Source: Clostridium sp. C2-6-12
GTDB taxonomy: Bacteria; Bacillota; Clostridia; Clostridiales; Clostridiaceae
NCBI RefSeq assembly: GCF_009928485.1
Contig: NZ_JAABNP010000008.1
Coordinates: 100,827-164,826, forward strand
Reading direction: 5' to 3'
Length of the DNA stretch: 64,000 nt
The position numbers and the translations under genes are program-made. Positions 8,896-18,650 of this stretch are shown piece after piece. Numbering within the stretch: the first letter of the stretch is position 1; every line of letters begins with the position of its first letter. The notes below the pieces were generated by a model. The model saw only the letters and a program-made list of their open reading frames with translations, did no database searches and was not told the origin of the DNA.

Positions 8896-9000
8896 TGTTC
8901 GGTTTTTCGTACACAAATTTAAGTAAACATTTACATAGTTGTACGATAATCCGTACATATCTATCTAATAAAAAAAGTAGTTGTACGGATTTCCGCACAA
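8896..9000. promoter_or_regulatory. Three dyad enhancer sites for the sigma-54 activator
   Basis: Three related 18-bp dyads lie at 8896-8913 (TGTTCG..CGTACA), 8940-8957 (TGTACG..CCGTACA) and 8982-8999 (TGTACGG..CCGCACA). They start 44 and 42 bp apart, about four helical turns, so they face the same side of DNA. They lie roughly 90-200 bp upstream of the -24/-12 promoter, the usual place for upstream activating sequences. The last one touches the stop codon of the activator gene. Binding by that activator is inferred. Confidence 0.72.
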
Positions 9001-10725
9001 CTACACTTGTATTTTATATTTTTCTATTTTTTCATATAAACTGGTACGACCAATATCTAAAATTTTTGCAGCTTTTGTTTTATTTCCATCTGAAGCTCTA
9101 AGTGCAAGAATAATAGCGTTTTTTTCGCTTTCTTCAAGAACATCTTGAAGCCGTTTAGGAATTATTGAGGCTTTTTTACCTGTAACTTCTTTTGGCAGAT
9201 CATCTACATCAATTATCTCTCTATCTCCCATAAAATTAATTGCTCTCTCTAAGACATTCTCTAATTCTCTTACATTACCTTTCCATTCATAAATTTTAAG
9301 ATATTGTTCAGCTTCTTTAGATATTCCTTTAACTTTTTTCCCTAAGTCAATTGAAAGCTTTTTAATGAGATGATTAGAAATAAGTATAATATCACTACCT
9401 CTTTCTCTTAAAGGAGGAATTTCAATCGTTACAACATTGAGTCTATAATACAAATCTTCTCGAAACGTTCCTTCTGAAACTAATTTTTCAAGATTCCTGT
9501 TTGTTGCAGCAATTATTCTTATGTTGATCTTTCTAGTAGCAACTCCACCAACCTTCTCCACTTCTCTTTCTTGAATAACTCTCAAAAGCTTTACCTGCAT
9601 ATGAAGGGGCATATCTCCAATCTCATCTAAAAATATTGTACCTTCATTTGCAATTTCAAATTTTCCTATTTTCCCTTCTTTTTTTGCACCTGTAAAAGCG
9701 CCTGCTTCATAACCAAACAATTCTGATTCAAGTAAATCACTAGGAATAGCTGCACAATTAACCTTTACAAAAGGTCCTTCATGACGATTACTCTCTGAAT
9801 GTATAGCATGCGCAAAAATTTCCTTACCAGTACCGCTTTCACCTAAAATAAGTACATTTGAATTTGTATGAGCAGCCTTTTGTACTATAGCTTTTGCCTC
9901 CATAATGGAAGCACTCTCCCCTATAATATTTTCAATAGAGTAGCTAGCTGTATTAAATTCCTTAAGTTTTGATTTATAATTTTCTAATTCTTTTTCTATA
10001 GCACCTATTTTCTTATAAAGACTATTTAATTCTTTAACATTTCTAAATAATACCTTTCCGACAACCCCAATGGTTTCACCATTTTTTATAATAGGTATTC
10101 TCGATGCTATCATATAATTTCCTTTTATCTTATGAAGCTGTGCCACTTCTTCTTGACCCGTTTCAAGCACTATTGGCATTCTTGTATTCTCAATAACTTC
10201 AGTTACATGTTTACCTATAGCATCTTCTCTTTTTATTCCTAAAAAATCAGTATAAGCCTTACTCATCATAGTGATTATTCCCATCTTGTCAATAATAACC
10301 ATACCATCGTAAGCTGTCTCAATTACAGTATTTAATATTTCGCTGCTGTTTCTCTCTTTATCAAGCTTTTCTAAAAGCTTATTATAATCTGTTATATTAC
10401 TAAAAATTAATATTGAACCTTCTACCCCTTCAGGATTAGATAAGGGTATAATATTCAATATTAAACTTAATTCATTAATTACTATAGGCTTTTTAATTTC
10501 TTCCTTTTTGGTTGATAGTAAATAAGAAAGTTCTGAATCAGGTATTAATTTATTAATATCTTTACCTAAACTACTTTGGGAATCTAAATCGAATAGAATA
10601 CTAGCAGCTTCATTAATAAAAAATATTTTATTATTACTATCAACAACAATTATTTCATTAAATATATTATCTAATATTACTTTCAATTTATTAAAATAGC
10701 TTAAATGTAAGGATTCCTTTACCAT
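9001..10725 (-). CDS. Sigma-54-dependent transcriptional activator with two PAS domains
   Basis: 574 residues: PAS at about 15-105, second PAS at about 130-230, AAA+ domain with Walker A GESGTGKE (295-302), the sigma-54 contact loop GAFTGA (342-347), Walker B FLDEIGD, and arginine-finger region [12 protein letters not shown] Fis-type HTH closes the protein ([19 protein letters not shown]). It contacts sigma-54 holoenzyme and drives open complex formation by ATP hydrolysis. It is encoded directly upstream of the CoA-transferase operon, with three dyads and a -24/-12 promoter in between, so that operon is its obvious target. The PAS ligand is unknown. No receiver domain is present. Confidence 0.93.
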   Translation of the reverse strand: MVKESLHLSYFNKLKVILDNIFNEIIVVDSNNKIFFINEAASILFDLDSQSSLGKDINKLIPDSELSYLLSTKKEEIKKPIVINELSLILNIIPLSNPEGVEGSILIFSNITDYNKLLEKLDKERNSSEILNTVIETAYDGMVIIDKMGIITMMSKAYTDFLGIKREDAIGKHVTEVIENTRMPIVLETGQEEVAQLHKIKGNYMIASRIPIIKNGETIGVVGKVLFRNVKELNSLYKKIGAIEKELENYKSKLKEFNTASYSIENIIGESASIMEAKAIVQKAAHTNSNVLILGESGTGKEIFAHAIHSESNRHEGPFVKVNCAAIPSDLLESELFGYEAGAFTGAKKEGKIGKFEIANEGTIFLDEIGDMPLHMQVKLLRVIQEREVEKVGGVATRKINIRIIAATNRNLEKLVSEGTFREDLYYRLNVVTIEIPPLRERGSDIILISNHLIKKLSIDLGKKVKGISKEAEQYLKIYEWKGNVRELENVLERAINFMGDREIIDVDDLPKEVTGKKASIIPKRLQDVLEESEKNAIILALRASDGNKTKAAKILDIGRTSLYEKIEKYKIQV

Positions 10726-10844
10726 CTACTCGTACCTTCTTCCTTTTAAGTTAATGTTTTATGCTTTAAATGATATCTTAAAAAACATAATAAATAAAGT
10801 AGATTATTAAATTAATAAAAATTCAATACCTTTACCTTCAAAGC

Positions 10845-11480
10845 TTATCTTATAAAGTTAGTAAATATTTTATCTTCTCTTTCATTTTCTTTTACATTAT
10901 TTTTACCAGAATCAATAACCTTCAATAACCATGCCATATTCTTTCCTAGAACACTCATAATTTGCATTCCTTCTTCATCTTGCATAACTTCTCCAGGTTT
11001 TGTACCATGAATTACATTCCAATAATTTGATGTTGGCATCATCATTTCAGAATAATTGATATAGTTATTTAATTGATTAAATACAGGAATGCCTCCTGAT
11101 CTTCTTACTGCAACAACGCTTGCTCCTACCTTATGCCTAAGCATGCCATTATTTACAGATGTAACTAAAAATGCACGATCTAAAAATGATTTCATTGTTC
11201 CTGGGATAGCTGAATAATGTACAGGAGAACCGAGAATAATTCCATCAGCTTCCTTCATTTTTTGAATCCAATCATTAACCTCATCATTTTTCATAACGCA
11301 TTTTTCGTTCATGTTTCTACTACATCCACCACAATCCATACATCCACGTATTATCTTATTTCCAACATGAACAATCTCAACCTCGATATTCTCTTTCTCT
11401 AACTCTGCTGCTACAGCTTTTATTGCCCCATAAGTGTTTCCATTGTTTTTGGGACTTCCATTAAATGCAACTACTTTCAT
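10845..11480 (-). CDS. NADPH-dependent FMN reductase / iron-sulfur flavoprotein family
   Basis: About 211 residues with the flavodoxin-like FMN-binding start KVVAFNGSPKNNGNTYGA and LGSPVHYSAIPGTMKSFLDR. A cysteine cluster, CMDCGGCSRNMNEKC, occurs near residue 50 and is like the cluster-binding region of iron-sulfur flavoproteins. The start at 11480 has GGAGGT upstream; a longer frame from 11513 lacks one. It is divergent from an HxlR regulator, a common arrangement for flavoproteins induced by electrophile, quinone or oxidative stress. The true substrate is unknown. Confidence 0.85.
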   Translation of the reverse strand: MKVVAFNGSPKNNGNTYGAIKAVAAELEKENIEVEIVHVGNKIIRGCMDCGGCSRNMNEKCVMKNDEVNDWIQKMKEADGIILGSPVHYSAIPGTMKSFLDRAFLVTSVNNGMLRHKVGASVVAVRRSGGIPVFNQLNNYINYSEMMMPTSNYWNVIHGTKPGEVMQDEEGMQIMSVLGKNMAWLLKVIDSGKNNVKENEREDKIFTNFIR

Positions 11481-11546
11481 ATATATACCTCCATATAATT
11501 TATTTTCAAACATGGGTTTATTATATGGTTCAATAATACTAGTGAC

Positions 11547-11587
11547 AAGTACGTACTTTTTAGTTAGATTACTTACCTTTAGGTAAG
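11547..11587. promoter_or_regulatory. Candidate HxlR operators in the divergent promoter region
   Basis: Two perfect palindromes lie close together: AAGTACGTACTT (11547-11558) and CTTACC-TTTA-GGTAAG (11572-11587). They lie 67-107 nt upstream of the flavoprotein start. A related AGGTAGGTAACC occurs at about 11744, next to the HxlR start codon. Binding by the HxlR protein is inferred from position. Confidence 0.5.
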
Positions 11588-11756
11588 ATTTGTCGTAATA
11601 TCTATATTAACATAAAATAAAAATTTACATACTACTAATCTATATTTATTTTAATTTAGAAATTTGTTATTATAAAGTCACTTGATATATACTGTAATTA
11701 TAATGGATATTTAATAAAGTTTTATTAAATATAAAAAATTAAAGGTAGGTAACCAA

Positions 11757-12098
11757 ATGATAGATTATAATGGTAGGCACTATATATGTTTATTAGATTT
11801 TGCAATGGATTTTATCAGAGGTAAATGGAAGGCAGTTTTATTATGTCATTTATATGATGAACCCAGAAGATTTTTAGAACTTCAACGAATAACTAAAGGC
11901 ATAAGTCAAAAAGTATTAAATGAAAAGCTTAAAGAATTAGAAAATGAAGATTTAATAAATAAAAAGATTTATCCTGAAATTCCACCAAAAGTAGAATATT
12001 ACCTTACAGAAAAAGGAACAGACCTTACTAAAATAATTAAAGAAATTGAGTCTTGGGCTATTAAGCATTATTCTCACTTAGACAGTGGATGCAAATAA
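11757..12098 (+). CDS. HxlR-family winged-helix regulator
   Basis: 113 residues, the family's normal size. Recognisable are FIRGKWKAVLLCHL, the recognition helix region RFLELQRITKGISQKVLNEKL, and the wing (IYPEIPPKVEYYLTEKG). A Cys near residue 11 (YICLLDF) is at the position of the redox-sensing Cys in YodB/HypR-type members. It is divergent from a flavoprotein reductase gene and probably represses it until oxidised or alkylated. The sensing role is inferred from the family. Confidence 0.9.
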   Translation: MIDYNGRHYICLLDFAMDFIRGKWKAVLLCHLYDEPRRFLELQRITKGISQKVLNEKLKELENEDLINKKIYPEIPPKVEYYLTEKGTDLTKIIKEIESWAIKHYSHLDSGCK

Positions 12099-12175
12099 TC
12101 TGATGTAATATATTTGACTAAAGATGTTAATTAATTCATGAATTATTGACACCATAGTGTACTCATAATAAACTT

Positions 12176-12209
12176 AAGGCTATCTCACTACGAGGTGGTC
12201 TTGCCTTTT
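12176..12209 (+). terminator. Probable terminator after the HxlR gene
   Basis: Imperfect hairpin with outer arms AAGGC/GCCTT and inner arms CAC/GTG, followed by TTTT. It lies 78 nt past the stop of the HxlR gene. The rest of 12100-12400 holds no convincing gene. Confidence 0.4.
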
Positions 12210-12358
12210 ACTTGCGCAATTGGAATTATATTGTGGTTCATATTTTGTTTTAATTATAACTTACCATATAACTTCTTAAAACAAAAATTTATCTTGAATA
12301 AATACAAATTCTTTGCTTCAAATATTATTTCGTGTAATGATTATATCATCAAAAAATA

Positions 12359-12391
12359 CATACCCCTAATATCAAAAATATAAGGGGTATG
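12359..12391 (-). terminator. Terminator of the helicase-PLD-DUF6361 operon
   Basis: Hairpin with arms CATACCCCT and AGGGGTATG; on the minus strand it is followed by TATTTTTTG. It lies 12 nt past the helicase stop. A related hairpin with the same CACCCCTAAT arm lies upstream of the operon at 18453. Confidence 0.82.
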
Positions 12392-12403
12392 CATAACAAT
12401 ATT

Positions 12404-15361
12404 TTAAATTTCCACTTCTCTCATTCTTCTTTTAAATGGACTCAAATTAATAAATAAATCCTCTATATTATCTTCCTGCTCAAAGTTTTTCCCAAGCGCA
12501 TTTAGAAGTTCTTCTTGGCGAGGTTGTCCTAAAGTTAGTCTGTATAAGGACAGAACTTTAATCAATCTATTATATTTAACTTGATCTTTACTCATAGGAT
12601 ACATAGGGACTATTCTCTCTATTTTTATTGTATCCTCATTAGTATTAGGTAAACTCCAATAAGGCACCAAGTCTGAGTTATTCCCCTTTTCTTGTTTGCT
12701 GGCTTCAGTAAACATCTCTTCCCATATATCTTGATTAAACTCTATGTCGCCGTATTTATTAGCGATATTTTGCCTTATAGCTAAGCACTTAAATCTATTA
12801 ATTCTGCCTTCTCTTTGTTCTAAATCTATAGGATTTGATGGTAAATTCCAGTGTACTACTTTTCTACAATTCAAATGAAAATCTAAGCCTTCCTGACCTA
12901 TTGAGGTAGTTGCAAGGACAAAAGGTCTGAAAGGTGAATTAAAAGCAGTTCTTATATTTTCTGTACGTTGAATATTTTCATCATCACCTTTTGCATTATA
13001 GTATCCTACTGCAAAATGAGCTCTTAGCCCTGATTTTTTTCTTTGTCCTGTAAAAGAATCATAGGTATCTATTTCTGAAGTAGAAGTTCTAAGATTCATT
13101 CCTTCTGAAATTTGTTCTAATAAATCAGCACCTTTTACTCCTAGAGTATGGGCATACTCATCTAAAACAGCTTGTATATTTCCATCTACCAAGTAAGCTA
13201 ATACATTTTTGTAATAGGTTTTTTCACTTCTTTTTCCATAAAATAAATCAACTGCTGCAATTGATTCTGGTTTATTAAATAATCTTACAAATAGTTCACC
13301 TAATTTTTCAGCCATATCCTTGTCTTTGAAAATTCTCATTCCACACACTGCAGGAGAGCCAATTATCATATTAGTTATAACCTTTGCTGCATCCGCTGGC
13401 ATATCCCCATGATGGTCCTCTAAAATCTCTCCATCCCAAATGCCAGGTGCATCAACATACCAGGATACATCTCCTCTTTGACTTTCACCAATTCCATACT
13501 TAGTCTTTATTTCATTTATTTTCTCAGCTACTTTTTTCTCTAGCTCATCCTTAATATCATTTATATTTTTACCTATGTGCTCTAAGGGATTAAACATATC
13601 AGCTAAAGATTTTGAAGCTAAGGCTAAGGTTTGAGCCCTTTCTTCTAGAAGTCTTGGTCTAAGAAACTTTCTTTTCACATCTTCTGTGAAATATCCTTTA
13701 CCTGCTTTTTCTGTTTCACTATTATATAACTTACCAATTGTAAGCCTTTCAGCCTCATAAGTCATCATTCCTGCAATCATCTTTGGAACCATTTCCCATG
13801 AAGAAAAAACTAAAACCTTAGAAGCATTAGGATTTTTATCAAAGAGACTATTAGTCACATAATATGGCTTTGAAGATGGTATCCATAATAATTTTTCAAG
13901 GCCATTTTTCCCTTTTTGAAATAACATTTCCTTTAAATACTCTAACCTAGCATTATTCATTGGAATCTCTTTATAATTTTGAATCTGATTCCTATTTAAG
14001 AATAAGTCCTTTCTTTTATTTAAAAGACTATAATCCTTATGCTTATTAAAATAATTAACGATTTCTCTCTTTTGTTTATATTGATTCATAAAGGATAGTA
14101 GATATGGACAAGACTTAACATAATCTATAGGTATGTTACTAGCTTCAATATCCTTCAATAAACTCTGTGTCTTGACATAGGAAATTATATCTCCTTCCTC
14201 AATTGCTATCTCTCTAGCTTGACTATCATCTATAATTCCATTTTTATTTACATTAAAGCGCTCAGTCCTGCACACTCCTTGATACATGGCATCTTCTGCT
14301 TCATTTTTGCATATTCTTAGGGTTGTGTAATCCTTATTCTTAAATTCAATTAATGTATTAGAATAGTTGTTCCAAACCTCTCTAAACTCTTTTCTTTTAA
14401 CTTCATCTGTAAAAAGAAAATCCATTACTTGCATAAACTCTACATAATGATATTCATCATTGTTTTCACTGATTTCTTCTATGGTAGAGTATGGCTTATA
14501 AGGTGTTGCTGATAAAAGTAGAACCTTTGTGCTATCATGTTTTAAAAACTTCTCAACAATCATTCCTGTTTCACTTTCTGCATGTAAAAGCTGTCTAAAG
14601 TTTTGAAATTCATCCATTATTACTAAAGCTGGCTCTAATTTATCAAGACTTATCTGTGCAAAAATAGTTCTTAATTCAGTTAAAATATCATTATTGCTAT
14701 AGCTTTCTTCATGTATTGCCAAGCTACTTCTTTCCATTATTGCATCTATCAATTCAGGTGAAATTTTCTTATTTAGAGCTTCAACCATTTCTGAAATATA
14801 TCTATTACCACATATGTTATTACATTCAATAACTAGTCCTTCATAATACTCCATTGTCCATTCATAAAATGCCTTAGTATTATTACTCATGAAAGCTTTA
14901 AAGCCTTTCATATGCTTAAAACAATCCATTCTTTTCATTAAAGCATACATAAGTGCGCGTTCCGATACGCTTCCAGAACTTTTAATTGTTGCAAAAGAGG
15001 TTATAGGTGTTAAGGGAATCAACTGCATATAATCATGGTCTTCACTTTCCTGCATATATATTTTTAAATGCTGCATGGATAATCTTCCTTGAGATACTTC
15101 TACACAGTTTTTCTTTGGAATTCCCAGCTTTCTAGAATTTTGTCTGGCTATATTAGCATTGGAACAAATATACACCACCTTGAAAAAACCATCCTTTAAA
15201 TTATCTTTATGCCACTTAGCCACCTTTTCAATAACAGTTTTGGCTATTATAGTTTTTCCTAGTCCAACCTCATCAGCTAAAAGCACTCTATTTTGTCCTT
15301 CATTTTTAAACACTTGAAAAATTCTTTCAGCTGTAGCCTCTTGAAAATCCTTTGCCTTCAT
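12404..15361 (-). CDS. SNF2-like superfamily 2 helicase, defence-type
   Basis: 985-residue SF2 helicase. Motif I is LLADEVGLGKTIIAK (about residues 27-41), motif II is the DEAH variant IMDEFQNFR (about 247), motif III LLLSATPYKP. The C-terminal half carries ATTSIGQEGLDFHLNC and motif VI EQREGRINRF (about 855). It is the third gene of a tight operon; only 2 nt separate it from the PLD gene. Helicases of this kind accompany PLD nucleases in several phage-defence systems (for example DISARM). Here it probably tracks or remodels invading DNA for the partner nuclease. Defence function is inferred from family and location. Confidence 0.85.
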   Translation of the reverse strand: MKAKDFQEATAERIFQVFKNEGQNRVLLADEVGLGKTIIAKTVIEKVAKWHKDNLKDGFFKVVYICSNANIARQNSRKLGIPKKNCVEVSQGRLSMQHLKIYMQESEDHDYMQLIPLTPITSFATIKSSGSVSERALMYALMKRMDCFKHMKGFKAFMSNNTKAFYEWTMEYYEGLVIECNNICGNRYISEMVEALNKKISPELIDAIMERSSLAIHEESYSNNDILTELRTIFAQISLDKLEPALVIMDEFQNFRQLLHAESETGMIVEKFLKHDSTKVLLLSATPYKPYSTIEEISENNDEYHYVEFMQVMDFLFTDEVKRKEFREVWNNYSNTLIEFKNKDYTTLRICKNEAEDAMYQGVCRTERFNVNKNGIIDDSQAREIAIEEGDIISYVKTQSLLKDIEASNIPIDYVKSCPYLLSFMNQYKQKREIVNYFNKHKDYSLLNKRKDLFLNRNQIQNYKEIPMNNARLEYLKEMLFQKGKNGLEKLLWIPSSKPYYVTNSLFDKNPNASKVLVFSSWEMVPKMIAGMMTYEAERLTIGKLYNSETEKAGKGYFTEDVKRKFLRPRLLEERAQTLALASKSLADMFNPLEHIGKNINDIKDELEKKVAEKINEIKTKYGIGESQRGDVSWYVDAPGIWDGEILEDHHGDMPADAAKVITNMIIGSPAVCGMRIFKDKDMAEKLGELFVRLFNKPESIAAVDLFYGKRSEKTYYKNVLAYLVDGNIQAVLDEYAHTLGVKGADLLEQISEGMNLRTSTSEIDTYDSFTGQRKKSGLRAHFAVGYYNAKGDDENIQRTENIRTAFNSPFRPFVLATTSIGQEGLDFHLNCRKVVHWNLPSNPIDLEQREGRINRFKCLAIRQNIANKYGDIEFNQDIWEEMFTEASKQEKGNNSDLVPYWSLPNTNEDTIKIERIVPMYPMSKDQVKYNRLIKVLSLYRLTLGQPRQEELLNALGKNFEQEDNIEDLFINLSPFKRRMREVEI

Positions 15362-15363
15362 CC

Positions 15364-17118
15364 TTACTTCACCTTCTTTGCTGCTAAAATAAATGTGTTA
15401 TACATCTTCTTAAAATCTTCTGATACAACATCACTATCTAATCGTTTCATTACAGCTTCAATAGCCTTCAACTTATTTGGATTATCAATAATTATTTGAA
15501 GCATTTTTTCATAGATAATAACTGCATTGTCATCTAACTTAGAATTACCATCTGATGAACTTCTGCTTTCCATGTATTCTCTTAATTCATAGGCTGACTC
15601 TGTATAGCTATCCCCTAGTAAAAAGGAAACATAAGCATAAAAATCATCCTTGCTTTTAATGATGGATTGGTATATTTTATCGTCTCTATCCTTTGGTATA
15701 TCCTTAGTTTTTATTTTTACAACAACTTCTTTATCTCCTACTTTTATTACATAGAATTCTGAAAACTGTGTAATGGTCAGCTTCTCTAAAGTTGTTGACT
15801 CTTCTATTTCCTTGTAAGAATTATTTCGCATAAGTGGAGCTATTTTACCTCTTATGTCAGGATTAAGTTTTTTAAAGTTTACTTGAACATCATAGTTTGT
15901 ACCGTTACTTATAACCCTTGCATCTTTTATTGCCCAAATAATCTCTTTAATTTGTTTTGAATATATATCTTGTTCCTCTTCTTTTTTGTTCCTTTCAACA
16001 TTTGTTACTAATTCAAAAGGATTATCCTCCTCTGGCAAGAAATCACCAATAAACTTTTGATAACTCATAGTTCTTGCTTTAAATTTTAACTTAATTAGAA
16101 ATTCAACATTATTGTAAAAGGCGTTGTGAGAAGCATTAGCTGAACCTAAATATAGAAAATTCCCATCATAACCACTCTCAAAATATAATTTGCCATGGAT
16201 ATCTTGCTTCTGCCATTGTTCTATACTTTCTTCATCTCCACCATCCACAATTATATCTTTCATAGCATAAACACCATTATTAAATGCGTCTAGGGTTTTA
16301 TTTGTAATAGAGCTTCTTCTAGTTATTATCTTTCTTGTATATCTTGAACTTTGCTCAAATCTTTCAATAATATCATCACTTAAAAATGGAGATACAACTA
16401 AAAGTTCATTGTGAGTATTAAATAAATCTAAATCATTACCTTTATATCCTGGAATTCCAATAGGCATAAACTCATAGCTTTCAAAAGGTGAATCTAATTC
16501 AAACTCCTTAACATCTAAGATATTTTCTTGAAGATCTGAGATTTTATCCTTCTTATCTTTATTTGCATACACCTTTACAAACTCAAGCATATCCTTTAAT
16601 GGAATATTCTCATTTTTAGTCCTGCTTCTATGCCTTCCAACTCTTCCAGTAAAGGCAAAGGAAACATCCCAACTTCTATCAAAGGTTAAATTTCTACTTA
16701 AAACAATTATCTTAATATAAGCATTTCCATCATCATCTGAATATTTAATAAACCACATCTTGGGATGAAAATTACTAATTTCATTAGCTTTAACTTCAAA
16801 AACACTATTCTCCAATAAGGAATACACACTTTGTATCTTTTGAGGCAGCTTTATTCCTCCTGGATTACAAAAGATAGCAATTTTATCACTACTTTTTCTA
16901 ATTCCTTCTAATAAGAACATGGGAATATCTTTTAAATTAGAATCCATGTTCTCAAGTAATCCTAGTGACATAGGTACTCCTAATAAGGCTTCCAAATCTA
17001 AAGAATATGTTAAGGCAACTGCAAATTCAACCTCATAACCTATATCTGGTTGAAGTAAATTACCATAGTCTAAACGATTTTCTGAGGGACTTAATAATGT
17101 TTTAGCCAATTTATTCAC
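15364..17118 (-). CDS. Phospholipase D-like nuclease with two HKD-type motifs
   Basis: 584 residues. Two HKD-like motifs are visible: HPKMWFIK followed by LSRNLTFDRSWD (about residues 122-150), and HGKLYF followed by LGSANASHNAFYNN (about residues 310-340). Two motifs in one chain can make a complete PLD active site, as in Nuc-like DNA endonucleases. The N-terminus (ALTYSLDLEALL) and the remainder have no other known domain. Its start overlaps the end of the DUF6361-like gene by 8 nt and its end is 2 nt from the helicase, so the three are surely co-translated. It probably supplies the cutting activity of the system. Confidence 0.82.
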   Translation of the reverse strand: MNKLAKTLLSPSENRLDYGNLLQPDIGYEVEFAVALTYSLDLEALLGVPMSLGLLENMDSNLKDIPMFLLEGIRKSSDKIAIFCNPGGIKLPQKIQSVYSLLENSVFEVKANEISNFHPKMWFIKYSDDDGNAYIKIIVLSRNLTFDRSWDVSFAFTGRVGRHRSRTKNENIPLKDMLEFVKVYANKDKKDKISDLQENILDVKEFELDSPFESYEFMPIGIPGYKGNDLDLFNTHNELLVVSPFLSDDIIERFEQSSRYTRKIITRRSSITNKTLDAFNNGVYAMKDIIVDGGDEESIEQWQKQDIHGKLYFESGYDGNFLYLGSANASHNAFYNNVEFLIKLKFKARTMSYQKFIGDFLPEEDNPFELVTNVERNKKEEEQDIYSKQIKEIIWAIKDARVISNGTNYDVQVNFKKLNPDIRGKIAPLMRNNSYKEIEESTTLEKLTITQFSEFYVIKVGDKEVVVKIKTKDIPKDRDDKIYQSIIKSKDDFYAYVSFLLGDSYTESAYELREYMESRSSSDGNSKLDDNAVIIYEKMLQIIIDNPNKLKAIEAVMKRLDSDVVSEDFKKMYNTFILAAKKVK

Positions 17119-18274
17119 CTAGCCCTTCTAAAATTTCATTAATTATAGTACGTGCTGAATAATATCTATAATTAAGCTTATAATTATGAATAGCAGTATT
17201 ATATTGATATTCCATAGGCTTACAAAGTTTTGCACGTTCACCCTTAACCTCTTTTTCTCTATTTATAATACATCTATCAATAACTTCAATATCTTTATTT
17301 ATCACTGCTTTAAGAAACTTCTTTAGAAAATCCTTAGTTATTCCCTTACAATTGATTCTTGTCATAATTTCCTCAAACCTTAAAGCTCCTGCATCAAAAT
17401 TATTAATCCAATTATTCCAAGATTCTAGTTGCTTTGTAACCTTATTTTCAGAATATATAACGTTATATCTTATATGAGCTCCATATATAAAATCCGCTAA
17501 CTCCTTTGCCAGCTTATAATCATTTTTCATATAAATTGGCATTGGTAATCCTTCTAATTCATCAAAACTAAAATCACTAATATTTATCTTGTTTTTAATA
17601 ATAAATGATAATAAAGAATCTTTTGAATATGAAGATGAAATTATATGATTACTAATATATAAAGCTTCTTCCTTAGTTAATCTAATATCTATTTCCTCTT
17701 CAAAATCATAATTTGCCTTAATAGGTGAGAAAATAGAAATTCCATCATTAGCTGCAGTTTCATCATCATAGGATTCCTCACCTTTAACAATTTCAATATT
17801 TCTTTTCTTATTTCCTTGATTGTAAATTAATGTTGCCGCTTGATCCATAGAAATACGATTATCAAGTAAAATTCCATAGATACGCATCCCATTCCAATAA
17901 ATAGAGGAAGGTTTTCTTTTTACATACTTACCTTGCTTTAAAGCTCTGCTCCCAATAATTCCAGCATCATCTTCTCCACCATTCTCAACTAAAGTTGAAA
18001 CTAGATTGTCCTCTATTCTATTAACCCAAGGTATAATCTCACTTGCTCTTTTAAACTTTTGTGCCACAGCCAAGCTAAAAATATATGGAATAATCACAAA
18101 ATACTTAGCTCTTGTTTGGATTGTTGATATGCCTGGAAATAGAATATCAGCGTATCTATCTCTTAATGTTCCTATTCCTAATTCATCTAGTGCCTTTGAA
18201 TCAGACAACAAATCAAGTGTTGCCATGACCTTGTTTCGTTCTTCTCTTGAAAAATCTATCCATCCTAATTGCAT
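17111..18274 (-). CDS. DUF6361-like protein, first gene of helicase-PLD operon
   Basis: 387 residues. The N-terminus is distinctive: LGWIDFSREERNKVMATLDL, then LDELGIGTLRDRYADILFPG and STIQTRAKYFVIIPYIF, which I recognise from memory as the DUF6361 family. No catalytic motif is visible. Such proteins travel with PLD nucleases and helicases, so a structural, sensing or targeting role in the complex is likely. It is the promoter-proximal gene and overlaps the PLD gene by 8 nt. The family name is from memory. Confidence 0.65.
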   Translation of the reverse strand: MQLGWIDFSREERNKVMATLDLLSDSKALDELGIGTLRDRYADILFPGISTIQTRAKYFVIIPYIFSLAVAQKFKRASEIIPWVNRIEDNLVSTLVENGGEDDAGIIGSRALKQGKYVKRKPSSIYWNGMRIYGILLDNRISMDQAATLIYNQGNKKRNIEIVKGEESYDDETAANDGISIFSPIKANYDFEEEIDIRLTKEEALYISNHIISSSYSKDSLLSFIIKNKINISDFSFDELEGLPMPIYMKNDYKLAKELADFIYGAHIRYNVIYSENKVTKQLESWNNWINNFDAGALRFEEIMTRINCKGITKDFLKKFLKAVINKDIEVIDRCIINREKEVKGERAKLCKPMEYQYNTAIHNYKLNYRYYSARTIINEILEGLGE

Positions 18275-18452
18275 TTTGTTTACCTGAACTTTCTTATTTT
18301 TAATTTATATTGAATGATTAACCTATATCTCATATTTTTGATGTTTGATTTAATTGTAATATATTTTTGAGAAATATGCATTGTATGAGGAATTTCTTTA
18401 ATTTTTATTAAAATCAGGATTAATTTGAATGAATATATTTCTGCAAAAAAGT

Positions 18453-18487
18453 GCACACCCCTAATTTTCAAAACATTAGGAGTGCGC
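18453..18487 (-). terminator. Hairpin upstream of the helicase operon
   Basis: Hairpin with arms CACCCCTAAT and ATTAGGAGTG; on the minus strand it is followed by CACTTTTTT, as in a terminator. It resembles the terminator at 12359 on the other side of the operon. It could end transcripts coming from the decayed pair at 18.7-19.0 kb. Confidence 0.6.
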
Positions 18488-18563
18488 GTATCCAGTACAA
18501 AAATATATAAATTTACTCTCTAAAACTTAAACTCCCAAACAAGGTTTGTCCTAATAAATACTG

Positions 18564-18650
18564 AAAGCCATAGAAATCAGTGGCTTTGCATTGTATTAGA
18601 ATTCTAGTTCTTCTTTGGTGGAGGCGAAGCGTGGCCTTTGAAATACACCA
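18564..18650 (-). repeat. Boundary repeat copy B
   Basis: A hairpin (AAAGCCA/TGGCTTT at 18564-18587) lies next to the box at 18614-18650, which reads TTGGTGGAGGCGAAGCGTGG then CCTTTGAAATACACCA. The box contains the reverse complement of CGCCTCCACCA. It directly abuts the stop codon of the DUF2442 remnant at 18651. Same orientation as the other four copies. Confidence 0.65.

Noticed and set aside
12195..12383. A 62-codon plus-strand frame after the HxlR gene
   Set aside because: It starts inside a terminator-like hairpin, has no ribosome site and runs into the helicase terminator.
18280..18471. A 63-codon minus-strand frame before the DUF6361-like gene
   Set aside because: It begins in the hairpin at 18453, has a composition of AT-rich non-coding DNA and no ribosome site.
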